Of a DNA stretch of 56,096 nt, positions 1-7,491 are shown piece after piece. Below the pieces are notes generated by a model. The model was not told the origin of the DNA, did no database searches, and saw only the letters and a list, made by a program, of their open reading frames with translations. Positions within the stretch are counted from its first letter, which is position 1. Each line of letters begins with the position of its first letter. Position numbers and translations under genes: made by a program. This DNA comes from an uncultured Ilumatobacter sp. (GTDB lineage Bacteria > Actinomycetota > Acidimicrobiia > Acidimicrobiales > Ilumatobacteraceae): the NCBI GenBank assembly GCA_937919625.1, contig CALFRK010000107.1, positions 1-56,096 of the forward strand, in the 5' to 3' direction.

Positions 1-1086
1 AACTTGGTTCGCGACACGTTCCCGAGTGACTGGTTGCAGAGCTACAAGCAGTTTTACGCCCACTACGACGGCGATGCGGTTGTGAGCGATAACGACGTGT
101 ACCTCGAGAACTATGTGCGGATCGTCCATCACATCGGACGATCGTTCCCGAACACGGGGATCGAGATCCTCCTACACAACCTCGTCAACCCATCGCGATC
201 ACTGGTCGCGATCGAGAACGGCGAAGTGACCGGGCGTCGCACCGGAAGCGGCGCTACCAACCTGGTGCTCGACCTCAAGACCCGCCGACAGCGCGGCGAA
301 GACAAGGTAAACTACGAGCTCGACATCGGGGCACGTCAGTTCAAATGCACAACCGTTCCGATTTTTAGACCGGAGTACGGCCTCGTGGGGGCGTTGTGCA
401 TCAACATCGACACCCACTTCGTCCGTGACGCCGCGGCGACGGGCGGCGACCGGCTCGACGCCTTCATCGACAACTTGCTGCGAACGGACTTCGTGCTCGA
501 AGAGAACATCCTGTCGAAGGACGAGCATCGCAATGCCGACCGGGGGAAACGCCACTTCCTCGACGAGCAGATTCGGGCCCGCGTCGACCAGGCACAAAAA
601 CGCAAGCTCGCAGCCATTCTGTTTTCCGACATCGTGGGGTTTACCTCGCTCATGGGGGACGACGAGGCTGCGACGTTGCGAATCATCGAAACCAACGACG
701 CGATTCACGGCGCCGCCCTGCGGTCCCACTCGGGGACGCTCCTGAAGAAGCTTGGCGATGGGATGCTCGCCAGCTTTGACTCGGTTTCGAACGCAGTGGC
801 GTGCGCCACGACGATCCGGCAGGCCGTTCTGGATGATGGTCGATTTCAGGTGCGAATCGGCATTCATATGGGCGAAGTTGTGCTCGCCGACGGCGACGTC
901 CATGGTGACGGTGTCAACATCGCGTCGCGCATTCAGAGCGAGGTCGACCCTGGCGAAATCGGCCTGTCACGCGTCGTCTACGAGAACATCAAGAACAAGG
1001 ATGGCCTGAACGCCACTCTCCTGGGCGAGCGCAACCTCAAGAACGTCTCGATGCCGATCGTGCTGTACACGTTGGACCCGCAATAG
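1..1086 (+). CDS. YheO-like PAS domain fused to a class III adenylate/guanylate cyclase (5' end may be cut)
   Basis: The protein probably makes a cyclic nucleotide in response to a ligand or signal sensed by its N-terminal domain. Residues about 35-105 resemble the YheO-like PAS domain, with the stretch LLHNLVNPSRSLVAIENG followed by TGRRTGS. Residues about 200-358 form a class III cyclase catalytic domain: ILFSDIVGFT carries the first metal-binding Asp, KKLGDGMLASF is the next conserved strand, and HGDGVNIASRIQS is the base- and transition-state-binding segment. No transmembrane segment or signal peptide is visible, so it is probably cytosolic. The frame is open to base 1. A TTG at base 4 could be the start, but the gene may begin outside the window. 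YheO-type PAS domains usually sit on HTH proteins, so the fusion is unusual. The catalytic call is firm; substrate (ATP or GTP) and signal are unknown. Confidence 0.85.
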   Translation, partial: NLVRDTFPSDWLQSYKQFYAHYDGDAVVSDNDVYLENYVRIVHHIGRSFPNTGIEILLHNLVNPSRSLVAIENGEVTGRRTGSGATNLVLDLKTRRQRGEDKVNYELDIGARQFKCTTVPIFRPEYGLVGALCINIDTHFVRDAAATGGDRLDAFIDNLLRTDFVLEENILSKDEHRNADRGKRHFLDEQIRARVDQAQKRKLAAILFSDIVGFTSLMGDDEAATLRIIETNDAIHGAALRSHSGTLLKKLGDGMLASFDSVSNAVACATTIRQAVLDDGRFQVRIGIHMGEVVLADGDVHGDGVNIASRIQSEVDPGEIGLSRVVYENIKNKDGLNATLLGERNLKNVSMPIVLYTLDPQ

Positions 1087-1177
1087 CCGGCAGCATCTAC
1101 GCACGACCTGCATCGGTGGTGGTCCCGAATCGACGCGCTCGATCCCTAGCCACTGGCGATGGCCCACCTGAGCAATG

Positions 1178-1194
1178 GTGACATCAGATGTCAC
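1178..1194. promoter_or_regulatory. 17-bp perfect palindrome, possible operator
   Basis: GTGACATC (1178-1185), a central A, then GATGTCAC (1187-1194) form a perfect inverted repeat. It lies about 90 bp after the cyclase stop and about 175 bp before the lipoprotein stump. The length and odd-base centre are typical of dimeric regulator sites. The 9-bp gap between GTGA and TCAC is too wide for a CRP/FNR site (6 bp), so the regulator is unknown. Confidence 0.35.
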
Positions 1195-1369
1195 AATGTC
1201 GCCCCCGGACCACTGGTGCCGGTTGGGAGGACGCGTTGCTTGGCTTACCAGGCATTGGCGGTTCACGCGCTAAGTCGCCCCGGCCGGTGAGGACATCTGA
1301 GACCAACTGGATTGACGCTTTGGCGACGCTCCGTCACGAGCGGCGTAGTGGAATGGCTAGACAGTACCG

Positions 1370-1556
1370 ATGCGTACACGGACGATCGGAACAGACGCCG
1401 TTGCTGTGCCGCGACGAGGGCTGGCCGCGCTCGCCGCCGGCGGCCTCGTGATCGCGGCCTGCGGAGGTGGAGGGTCGACCGAGACCGGTTCATCACCATC
1501 ACCGGGACTGGTGACGACTGCGGTGTCGGTGTGGGTGAGAGCGGGTCTGGGTTTGT
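1370..1556 (+). pseudogene. 5' stump of a lipoprotein gene, truncated at the end of the DUF222/HNH gene
   Basis: An ATG at 1370 opens a frame that begins like a lipoprotein export signal: a basic N-terminus (MRTRTIGTDAVAVPRR), a hydrophobic stretch (GLAALAAGGLVIAAC) with lipobox IAAC and Cys 31, then a low-complexity Gly/Ser/Thr linker of the kind that tethers bacterial solute-binding lipoproteins. After about 50 residues it loses lipoprotein character and, from 1557, runs antisense into the 3' end of the HNH gene until a stop at 1603. No continuation of the lipoprotein is visible beyond the HNH gene. The simplest reading is that the gene lost its body when the DUF222/HNH segment arrived, or by a later deletion. 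The exact junction cannot be placed. The alternative is a chance signal-like frame. Confidence 0.55.
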
Positions 1557-2984
1557 TCATGCGGCGCGTAGGGCGGCGGTTCGTTGTCGTGCGAGTTTGG
1601 TGAGGTGGTCGATGTCGTCGGGGTGGTCGGGGTCGTGGGGGAATGTTGGTGGTGTGGTTCCGATGGGGAGCATGATTGTGCCGTTGGTTCGGATGGTGTA
1701 GGTGCGGCCGTTGGTGGCTCGTTTTGATTGCCATTGGTGTTTGGTTTTGTCGGTGTTGTGGGTGCTGCAGCGGATCCTTGAGTTGTGTTGGTTGGTTTGT
1801 CGGCCGTTGGCCCATTCGTTGGCGTGGTCGATGTCGCAGTGGTCGGCGGGTAGTTCGCAGCCTGGGTGTTCGCATCGCAGTATCAGAATCCGGGCGGCTT
1901 CACGTGCGGGGCCGTCGAAGAGTCGGCGGCGGCGTCCCATGTTGATCGTGACCCCGGCGGTGTCGATGATGACGCGGCGTATGTGTCCGGCGAGTGCTGC
2001 GCGTAGCACGTCGTGGGGGTGCAAAACCACTCCGCTGGTCGTTTGACAGTGCAGGTTGGTCAACGATTTCGGTGATCTGGTGAGTTCGTTGAGTAGGTCG
2101 TTTGGTTGGGTGAGACCGGTGAACGGGTCGACGGGTCGACCATCGAGTGTGGTGGTCGGGGTGAGCCCGGATGCGGTGAGTATCTGTGCCCATGTGTTGG
2201 CGTCGATCACGATGTTGACGAGCGGGTCGCTGGTTGACCCAAGGTTTTCGGCGCCGGCTGCCCGCTTGAAGATCGTTACCAGGGCGTCGAAGCGGCGTTG
2301 GGCGGTGGTGCGTGGGAGTGGGTGTTGTTCGGCGGTGTCGCCGTGCTGAGCGCGGCGTGTTTCGAGGTCGGTGTGGTATTCGGCTTGGGTGAAGCGTTGA
2401 TGGATCGTGATCAGTTCTTGGGTGGTGAGCCCGTCGCCGCCGTGGGCGGTGATGTCGATCATGCCTCCGACGTGTGCGATGTGGGCGTCGCCATGTTTGA
2501 TCGCGTCGTCGCGGGCGTCGTGTGCACCGTCTTGGTCGGCGTGGGCGACGAACCGGTCGACGCATTGTGAGAACTCGCTGTATGACAGTTGTTCGGCGTT
2601 GTCGAGTAGGAGCGGGGCGAACTCGGGTAGCCGGTCGCGTACGCGTCGGTTGTTGTTGAGCACGGCGAAACGGGTGACTTGTGAGGTGCCGATCCGTCCG
2701 GTGAGCCATGCGTTGCCGAGCCCGTCGATGTCGTCGACGGCTTGCGCTTGGGATCGGAGCCGGCTGGCTCGGGTGTTCGAACAGTTGAGTGTTGCTCGCA
2801 GGTACGAGTTGATTGTGCGGTGTCCGTCGAGGGCGCCGAGTTGGCGGCGGTCGGCGACTCGGATGGCTGCGGCGAACTCGGCGTCGAGTTGGCGGCGTTG
2901 CAGGGCGATCTGGCGGATCCGGTTGTCGAGCGCCCCGTCGGGGAGCTTGTTCAAAGCTTCGCGGAGGTCGTTGAACATGTTCAT
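1557..2984 (-). CDS. DUF222 / 13E12-type protein with C-terminal HNH endonuclease domain
   Basis: A 475-residue protein of the actinobacterial DUF222-HNH (13E12 repeat) family. The N-terminal two thirds are the helical DUF222 region, including a QLGALDGHRTINSYLRATLN-type segment near residues 50-70. The C-terminal part has an HNH nuclease core: RCEHPGCELPADHCDIDHAN, then a segment with NSRIRCSTHNTDKTKH, giving the Cys pairs and the DH...H...N residues expected for metal-dependent cleavage. The start chosen is the ATG at 2984 (MNMFNDLREAL). The frame is open further upstream, but that part runs through the tandem repeat at 3211-3260 and does not look like the family. These genes occur in many scattered copies in actinobacterial genomes and behave like mobile or homing elements, though function is mostly unproven. 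The cut lipoprotein at its 3' end supports insertion. Its C-terminal 60 residues are strongly biased to Thr, His, Pro and Arg. Confidence 0.85.
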   Translation of the reverse strand: MNMFNDLREALNKLPDGALDNRIRQIALQRRQLDAEFAAAIRVADRRQLGALDGHRTINSYLRATLNCSNTRASRLRSQAQAVDDIDGLGNAWLTGRIGTSQVTRFAVLNNNRRVRDRLPEFAPLLLDNAEQLSYSEFSQCVDRFVAHADQDGAHDARDDAIKHGDAHIAHVGGMIDITAHGGDGLTTQELITIHQRFTQAEYHTDLETRRAQHGDTAEQHPLPRTTAQRRFDALVTIFKRAAGAENLGSTSDPLVNIVIDANTWAQILTASGLTPTTTLDGRPVDPFTGLTQPNDLLNELTRSPKSLTNLHCQTTSGVVLHPHDVLRAALAGHIRRVIIDTAGVTINMGRRRRLFDGPAREAARILILRCEHPGCELPADHCDIDHANEWANGRQTNQHNSRIRCSTHNTDKTKHQWQSKRATNGRTYTIRTNGTIMLPIGTTPPTFPHDPDHPDDIDHLTKLARQRTAALRAA

Positions 2985-3347
2985 TATTCTAGCAAACAAA
3001 TGTTCGATGACAAGTCTGTGAACTGGGGTGATGCGATCGTTTGTGTGGTGATCGGCGGTTGCTGTGAGGGGTGCCGGAGCACCGCTCACAGGGCGCGCCC
3101 GGGCAGCTGTAATCCGGCGACACGGTCCGCTACCGGGCCTATCCCGAGCACCGATACGGGCTTCACGAGACAGCTCTCCGGCCACCAAACAAATCTCAGA
3201 AATTCTTTCGCACCGTCTCGCACCGTCTCGCACCGTCTCGCAGCGTCTCGCAGCGGCTCGGGCGGCTTGCCCATTCATCGTCGATCCGTGCGAGAATCGG
3301 CTCCGCATGGGTGATGTGATGTGTCTCGGGAAATCTGGTCGACCGGA
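2985..3347. other. Gene-poor stretch between HNH gene and ornithine-cyclodeaminase-like gene
   Basis: About 360 bp with no convincing coding sequence. It should hold the promoters of the divergent HNH gene (minus) and the ornithine-cyclodeaminase-like gene (plus). The 100 bp next to the HNH start are AT-richer than the surroundings (around 2985-3060). The only clear structure is the 10-bp tandem repeat at 3211-3260. No remnant of the lipoprotein found on the far side of the HNH gene was recognised here. Confidence 0.6.
3211..3260. repeat. Five tandem copies of a 10-bp unit
   Basis: CACCGTCTCG is repeated exactly three times (3211-3240), then CAGCGTCTCG (3241-3250) and CAGCGGCTCG (3251-3260). 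The unit is about one helical turn, so all copies face the same side of the DNA. It lies about 90 bp before the start of the plus-strand gene at 3348. It could be a slippage-prone minisatellite or a multi-copy protein-binding site. The decay toward the right end fits an old slippage array. Confidence 0.9.
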
Positions 3348-4295
3348 ATGACCAACCTCCACGACGTTGCGATCATCGACGCAGACGAGGTGGCGCGACG
3401 AGCCCCGTACGCCGACCTAGTGGCCACCTTCGAAGCGGCACACGGCGAGCCGATCGCGGCCTGCGAGCGGATCGTCTACGGCCCCGAGGGCGACTCGCGT
3501 CGATTCATGGCGTTGCCCGCATGGCAGACCAGCGGCGACGGCGGGGGAGCGATCGGCATCAAGCTGGTCACGGTCTTTCCCGACAACCCACTCGCCGGGC
3601 TCCCTTCCGTGCAGGCAGTGGTGTTGTTGTTCGACGGCGAGACCGGCGGGATGCTGGCGATGATCGACGGCACCGAGCTGACCTACCGCAAAACGGCGAG
3701 CGACTCGGCGCTCGGCTCGAAGCTGCTGTCGCGGAACGACAGCCGGACGCTGCTGATGGTCGGTGCCGGTGGCCTTGCGCCGCACCTGATCGCCGCTCAT
3801 CGGGCGGTCCGCCCCTCGATCGACCGCGTGCTGATCTGGAACCGGACCCCACACAAGGCCGACGCACTCGTCGACGCAGGCGTCGCCGACGCGGTGGTCG
3901 ACGATCTCGACGCCGCGGTGAACAGTGCGGACATCATTTCGACCGCAACCATGAGCCGCGACTCGCTGATCAAGGGTGCACTGCTGGGTCCGGGCACCCA
4001 CGTCGACTGCGTCGGCGCGTTCTTGCCTGATCACCGCGAGGTCGACGACGATGTCGTCCGTCGCGCCGAGATCTTCGTCGACTCCAGGGAGGCGGCGGTC
4101 CACGAGAGCGGCGACCTCGTCATACCAACGGTCGCCGGCACGATCGGCGCCGACGCGGTGCGAGCCGATCTGTTCCAGCTCTGCCGGGGCGAGCATCCGG
4201 GACGGTCCGGCGTCGATGTGATCACGATGTTCGAGAACGGCGGCGGCGGTCATCTCGATCTGATGACGGCGCAACATGTGTGGGCGTGGCGATGA
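3348..4295 (+). CDS. Ornithine cyclodeaminase / mu-crystallin family protein
   Basis: A 315-residue member of the ornithine cyclodeaminase/mu-crystallin family. The family includes NAD(P)-dependent ornithine cyclodeaminases, alanine dehydrogenases, pyrroline-2-carboxylate and other imine reductases. Visible marks are the substrate-side segment GTELTYRKTASDSALGSKLL with the conserved Arg-Lys pair, a Rossmann dinucleotide loop (MVGAGGLAPHLIAAH), and the C-terminal segments STATMSRDSLI and HVDCVGAFLPDHREVD. The start is the ATG at 3348 (MTNLHDVAI); a GTG at 3321 is also in frame and neither has a strong Shine-Dalgarno sequence. It ends 7 bp from the convergent MFS gene. Near a PutA and N-methylproline-type demethylase, a role with a cyclic imino acid is possible, but that is inference and the substrate cannot be read from sequence. 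Confidence 0.85.
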   Translation: MTNLHDVAIIDADEVARRAPYADLVATFEAAHGEPIAACERIVYGPEGDSRRFMALPAWQTSGDGGGAIGIKLVTVFPDNPLAGLPSVQAVVLLFDGETGGMLAMIDGTELTYRKTASDSALGSKLLSRNDSRTLLMVGAGGLAPHLIAAHRAVRPSIDRVLIWNRTPHKADALVDAGVADAVVDDLDAAVNSADIISTATMSRDSLIKGALLGPGTHVDCVGAFLPDHREVDDDVVRRAEIFVDSREAAVHESGDLVIPTVAGTIGADAVRADLFQLCRGEHPGRSGVDVITMFENGGGGHLDLMTAQHVWAWR

Positions 4296-4302
4296 TCGGG
4301 CG

Positions 4303-5721
4303 CTACGTCGGGCGCCGAGAACCAGCTGTCACGTCGTCCGAGCCGGGCAGCGGCACGCGGCGGTTGCGGGTGGCTCGGATGCGACGGCCCATGCCGACAG
4401 CGGTGGCTGGTAGATAGAACGCCCGGCCGGCGAGGGAGATCTCATTCCAGGGCTTGGCTCGGATCGGTGAGCGCCACTGAAGGATCCGCACGACGAGGAA
4501 GGTGCCGATCGCGAGATGGACACCGACCACGGTCCACGCGAACCCACTGTTGCCGACCGAGCGCATCACGATCGACGCCAGGAACGGGCCGACGAAGGCA
4601 CCGGCGCCGAAAAGTACTACGAGCTGCGACGCTGCGGCCGTCAACTTCTCTGCGGGAACCCAATCATTTGTGTAGGCGCCGGCGATCGAATACAACGGGA
4701 ACGTGGTGCCCCCGATCAGCACCATCGCCGCCATACTCGCCCACCCGCCAACCTCGGCGACGACCAGAAGCAGGCCGGCACCGGCGGCGAAAAAGGCAGC
4801 GAGAGCGCCAACCGCTCGTCGGTCGATGTCGTCGGAGGCGGCAGAGATCGGGACGGTGAGCAGCAGGCTGCCGACGGTTGGCAGGGCGACGAAGACGCCG
4901 ATCTCGCCCTTCGAGAGGCCTGCACGGGTGGCGTACACGGCGGCCAGCCCGAGAAATGAGCCGTGGGCGATTCCGACCAGTACCGAAGTGACGACACCGG
5001 TTGGAGCGATCGAGCGCAGCTCGCGCAGCGACATCCTCGTCGGTACCGAGGTGATCGGGGGAGCGGCCTCTGCGGAGAGCGCGACCGGGCTGACAGCCAG
5101 GGAGATAACGATCGCTGCGATGCCGAACGCGGTCAGCGTCGTGGGGTCGATCAGCCCGATGCTGACCTGCCCGACGCCATAGGCGACGATCGTGACCATC
5201 GAGTACAGGCTGAGGATTCGGCCGCGGTTGGCATTCGTGACGAGATGGTTCAGCCATGACTCGGCGACGACGTACTGCCCGGCCAGGCAGGCACCGGCGA
5301 CCAGGCGCACCGCAACCCACACCCACGGATTGACCACCATTCCACCCAGCAGAATGGTGGCCGCCATGATCGATGCCAAAGCTGCGTAGACCCGGATGTG
5401 ACCAACCGATCCGAGCGCCGCCAACGCCACCCGCGACCCGACCAGGAAGCCGAGATAGTAGGAGGCGGTCACGAGGCCGATCGCCAAGGTCGGAAAGCCC
5501 TCGATCTCGGCGCGAATGCCGATGATGGTCGCGAACAGACCGGCTCCACTGAGCATCAACCCGAGCCCGACGAACAGCGCCCAGGTCGCCCACGCCAGCG
5601 AGTTGGTGATCGGGCCGCCGGTGTCGGGAACGAGATCGCCCGCGTCAGGCTGCGCTGGTGCTAGGCGCTCGGTTGATCCCTCGTCGTTGACGGCTGGCAC
5701 CGTGTTCACGATGCGGGACAC
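4303..5721 (-). CDS. MFS transporter (YcaD-like)
   Basis: A 472-residue inner-membrane protein with about 12 hydrophobic segments and a short polar N-terminus of about 40 residues, the usual size and pattern of a major facilitator. It resembles the YcaD/UMF-type branch, with LVTASYYLGFLVGS in TM2 and RLVAGACLAGQYVVAESWLN around TM4. The last 50 residues are cytosolic and basic. It is transcribed away from the IclR gene and shares with it the 85-bp region containing an IclR-type palindrome at 5766-5780, so it may be in the same regulon and move the effector or substrate of the demethylation cluster. The substrate is not predictable. The ATG at 5721 is taken as the start. Confidence 0.88.
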   Translation of the reverse strand: MSRIVNTVPAVNDEGSTERLAPAQPDAGDLVPDTGGPITNSLAWATWALFVGLGLMLSGAGLFATIIGIRAEIEGFPTLAIGLVTASYYLGFLVGSRVALAALGSVGHIRVYAALASIMAATILLGGMVVNPWVWVAVRLVAGACLAGQYVVAESWLNHLVTNANRGRILSLYSMVTIVAYGVGQVSIGLIDPTTLTAFGIAAIVISLAVSPVALSAEAAPPITSVPTRMSLRELRSIAPTGVVTSVLVGIAHGSFLGLAAVYATRAGLSKGEIGVFVALPTVGSLLLTVPISAASDDIDRRAVGALAAFFAAGAGLLLVVAEVGGWASMAAMVLIGGTTFPLYSIAGAYTNDWVPAEKLTAAASQLVVLFGAGAFVGPFLASIVMRSVGNSGFAWTVVGVHLAIGTFLVVRILQWRSPIRAKPWNEISLAGRAFYLPATAVGMGRRIRATRNRRVPLPGSDDVTAGSRRPT

Positions 5722-5765
5722 TATCCGCTTTTCGATCGTGGATTCAGTACATTACTGTTGAATCG

Positions 5766-5780
5766 TTCCGCATTGTGGAA
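5766..5780. promoter_or_regulatory. IclR-type operator, copy 1 (in front of the iclR gene and the divergent MFS gene)
   Basis: TTCCGCATTGTGGAA, an imperfect palindrome with TTCC...GGAA ends. Near-identical copies occur at 6670-6684 (14 of 15 bases in the reverse orientation) and 6688-6702 (13 of 15), in front of the corrinoid cluster. It ends 26 bp before the IclR start at 5807, which suggests autoregulation. That IclR is the protein bound is inference from position and shape. Confidence 0.65.
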
Positions 5781-5806
5781 TGCCGAATGTCGGAGGAGTT
5801 AAGGCG

Positions 5807-6577
5807 ATGCCAACGGTGCAATCGGTCGATCGGGCCTTCGCGGTGCTGCAATGTCTTGCCAGCGGCGCTGCTGGCGTGTCAGAAATCGCGGAGCGAACCG
5901 AGCTGCCCAAGAGCACCGTGTCACGCCTGTTGGGCACTCTGGTCGAGCTCGGCGCCGTCGAACGAAGTGAGGTTCTCGGCGTGTACGGGCTGGGTGAACT
6001 GATCATCGAGTTGTCAGCATCTGCGAGTCCTGGCCGCAATCTCGTGTCGCTGGTGCATCCCCACCTTGTCGAATTGGTCGAGCAGATCGACGAGGCGGCG
6101 GGTCTCGGAGTGCTCGATGGCGGTCAGGTGTACTACCTCGACCAAGTCGACAGCAACCATGAGGTGCAAGTCCGCGATTGGACAGGAGAAAGTGTCGACG
6201 CTCACGTTGTGTCATCCGGACTGGTGCTGATGGCGTACGCCCCTGAAGACGTTCGAACTGCCTTCGTGTCCCAGCCGCTCGAGGCCTGGACCGAGGCCTC
6301 GATCACCGATCCGGCGTTGATCTCTCGTCGGCTCGATGAGATTCGGAGGGCCGGATTCGCCTGGGTGTACGAGGAGATGTCCGAGGGGCTCAACTCGGTC
6401 GCCGCTCCGATCTTCAACCCGGCCGGCATGGCGATCGGGGCGGTTCACGCCCACGGCCCGTCGTATCGTTTTCCAACCCCCGGTGGCGCGGCGTCGGTGG
6501 CCGCATCGGTGGTCGAGACCGCCCAGCGGATATCGGAGCGGTTGGACGGTCGACATCGCGTACGTTTCGGCACCTGA
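5807..6577 (+). CDS. IclR-family transcriptional regulator
   Basis: A 256-residue IclR-type regulator. Residues about 1-60 form the winged helix-turn-helix (MPTVQSVDRAFAVLQCLASG, then VSEIAERTELPKSTVSRLLG), and the rest is the IclR effector-binding domain, with HPHLVELVEQIDEAAGLGVL and a YEEMSEGLNSVAAPIFN segment. The start is the ATG at 5807, because GGAGG at about 5792 is correctly spaced from it; an upstream in-frame ATG at 5780 has no such site. Its product probably controls the corrinoid methyltransferase cluster that starts 185 bp downstream on the same strand, since three matching palindromes flank both genes. IclR proteins commonly sense small organic acids or methylated aromatic/amine catabolites; the ligand here is unknown. 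Confidence 0.9.
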   Translation: MPTVQSVDRAFAVLQCLASGAAGVSEIAERTELPKSTVSRLLGTLVELGAVERSEVLGVYGLGELIIELSASASPGRNLVSLVHPHLVELVEQIDEAAGLGVLDGGQVYYLDQVDSNHEVQVRDWTGESVDAHVVSSGLVLMAYAPEDVRTAFVSQPLEAWTEASITDPALISRRLDEIRRAGFAWVYEEMSEGLNSVAAPIFNPAGMAIGAVHAHGPSYRFPTPGGAASVAASVVETAQRISERLDGRHRVRFGT

Positions 6578-6597
6578 TGTTTTCATCGCTGTTTTTT
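6576..6597 (+). terminator. Weak terminator-like hairpin after iclR
   Basis: GATG (6576-6579), a TTTT loop and CATC (6584-6587) are followed by a run of six T at 6592-6597. The stem is only 4 bp and overlaps the iclR stop codon, so the call is weak. Confidence 0.25.
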
Positions 6598-6639
6598 AGG
6601 GGTTGCGCACTCGTGTGACTGGAATTCGGTGTTTGGGCA

Positions 6640-6668
6640 GTGACAACGACAAGCCATCGTGATACTCT
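6640..6668 (+). promoter_or_regulatory. Possible promoter of the corrinoid cluster
   Basis: GTGACA at 6640-6645, a 17-bp spacer and TACTCT at 6663-6668 could be -35 and -10 elements. The -35 fits well, the -10 only half. The two IclR-type palindromes begin 2 bp after the -10, where a bound protein would block initiation. This is positional inference. Confidence 0.3.
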
Positions 6669-6669
6669 G

Positions 6670-6702
6670 TTCCACAATGCGGATACGTTCCGCATCATGG
6701 AA
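6670..6702. promoter_or_regulatory. IclR-type operators, copies 2 and 3 (in front of the corrinoid cluster)
   Basis: TTCCACAATGCGGAT (6670-6684) and TTCCGCATCATGGAA (6688-6702) are two 15-bp palindromic elements spaced 18 bp start to start. The first is the reverse complement of the copy at 5766-5780 except for one end base; the second matches that copy at 13 of 15 bases. They sit 61-93 bp before the GTG start of the corrinoid protein. A pair of sites nearly two helical turns apart fits binding of an IclR tetramer. Confidence 0.7.
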
Positions 6703-6762
6703 ACCTGAATCTGCCGAGGATATTCGGTTGGATTCCCCGGCTGTATCTCATGGGGGAACATC

Positions 6763-7491
6763 GTGAGTGACGACGAATACGATGACATCGACCTCGCCAC
6801 CCTGCCTGACGACGAGCTGATCAAGCAGATGCACGACGACCTCTATGACGGCATGGCCGACGAGATCGTCGAGGGGACCACGATCCTGCTCGACCGCAAC
6901 TGGGGTCCCGACCGGGTACTCAACCAGGCGCTGGTCGAAGGGATGCGGATCGTCGGCATCGACTTTCGCGACGGCATCTTGTTTGTTCCCGAGGTGCTGC
7001 TTGCCGCCAACGCCATGAAGGCGGGGATGGAACTATTGCGTCCGCTGCTCGCAGAAACCGGCGCCGAGTCGGTCGGCAAGATCGTGATCGGTACCGTCAA
7101 GGGCGATATCCACGACATCGGCAAGAACTTGACGGCGATGATGATGGAAGGCGCCGGCTTCGAGGTGATCGATCTTGGTATCAACTGCGACGTCGATAAG
7201 TACCTCGCCGCGCTTGCAGAGCACCAGCCTGACATCCTCGGCATGTCGGCATTGCTGACCACCACGATGCCGTACATGAAGGTGGTCGTCGACACCCTGA
7301 AGGAGAAGCAGTTGCGCGATAAGTACATCGTGCTGGTCGGCGGCGCACCGCTCAACCAAGAGTTCGGTGATGCCGTCGGTGCCGACGCCTACTGTCGCGA
7401 CGCGGCGGTAGCAGCCGAAACTGCGAAGGAACTCGTGTCTGCTCGCCGTGGACTACGCAACGCCGAACCCGCCGGGCCCTCGGTCCAGTGA
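6763..7491 (+). CDS. Methyltransferase cognate corrinoid protein (MtbC/MttC/MtgC-like)
   Basis: This 242-residue cytosolic protein carries the cobalamin that shuttles methyl groups between an MttB-type methyltransferase and a pterin methyltransferase. Residues about 15-100 are the helical cap domain (NQALVEGMRIVG, then LFVPEVLLAANAMKAGMELL). Residues about 105-230 are the Rossmann-like B12 domain with the signature GDIHDIGKN, in which His 117 is the lower cobalt ligand, followed by MSALLTTTM and VGGAPLNQEF, the nucleotide-tail pocket. The GTG at 6763 is the start, with GGGGGA six bases upstream; an ATG at 6750 is blocked by a quick stop. It is the first gene of a tightly coupled set (its stop overlaps the next start) and lies just behind two IclR-type palindromes. 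It is the only corrinoid protein in the window, so it may serve all three MttB-like enzymes. Confidence 0.93.
   Translation: MSDDEYDDIDLATLPDDELIKQMHDDLYDGMADEIVEGTTILLDRNWGPDRVLNQALVEGMRIVGIDFRDGILFVPEVLLAANAMKAGMELLRPLLAETGAESVGKIVIGTVKGDIHDIGKNLTAMMMEGAGFEVIDLGINCDVDKYLAALAEHQPDILGMSALLTTTMPYMKVVVDTLKEKQLRDKYIVLVGGAPLNQEFGDAVGADAYCRDAAVAAETAKELVSARRGLRNAEPAGPSVQ

Noticed and set aside
1178-1194. CRP/FNR-type site linked to the nearby cyclase
   Set aside because: GTGA and TCAC are 9 bp apart rather than 6, so the standard spacing does not fit.
3211-3260. CRISPR array
   Set aside because: The units are 10 bp and directly adjacent, without spacers, and no cas genes are present.
2985-3362. 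Longer N-terminus of the HNH protein reaching 3362
   Set aside because: The extra 126 residues are encoded across the tandem repeat and are Arg/Ala-rich without family likeness; the DUF222 region starts at the ATG at 2984.
6578-6762. Cobalamin riboswitch before the corrinoid cluster
   Set aside because: I could not find a B12-box-like sequence in this 185-bp gap; the palindromes there fit a protein regulator better.
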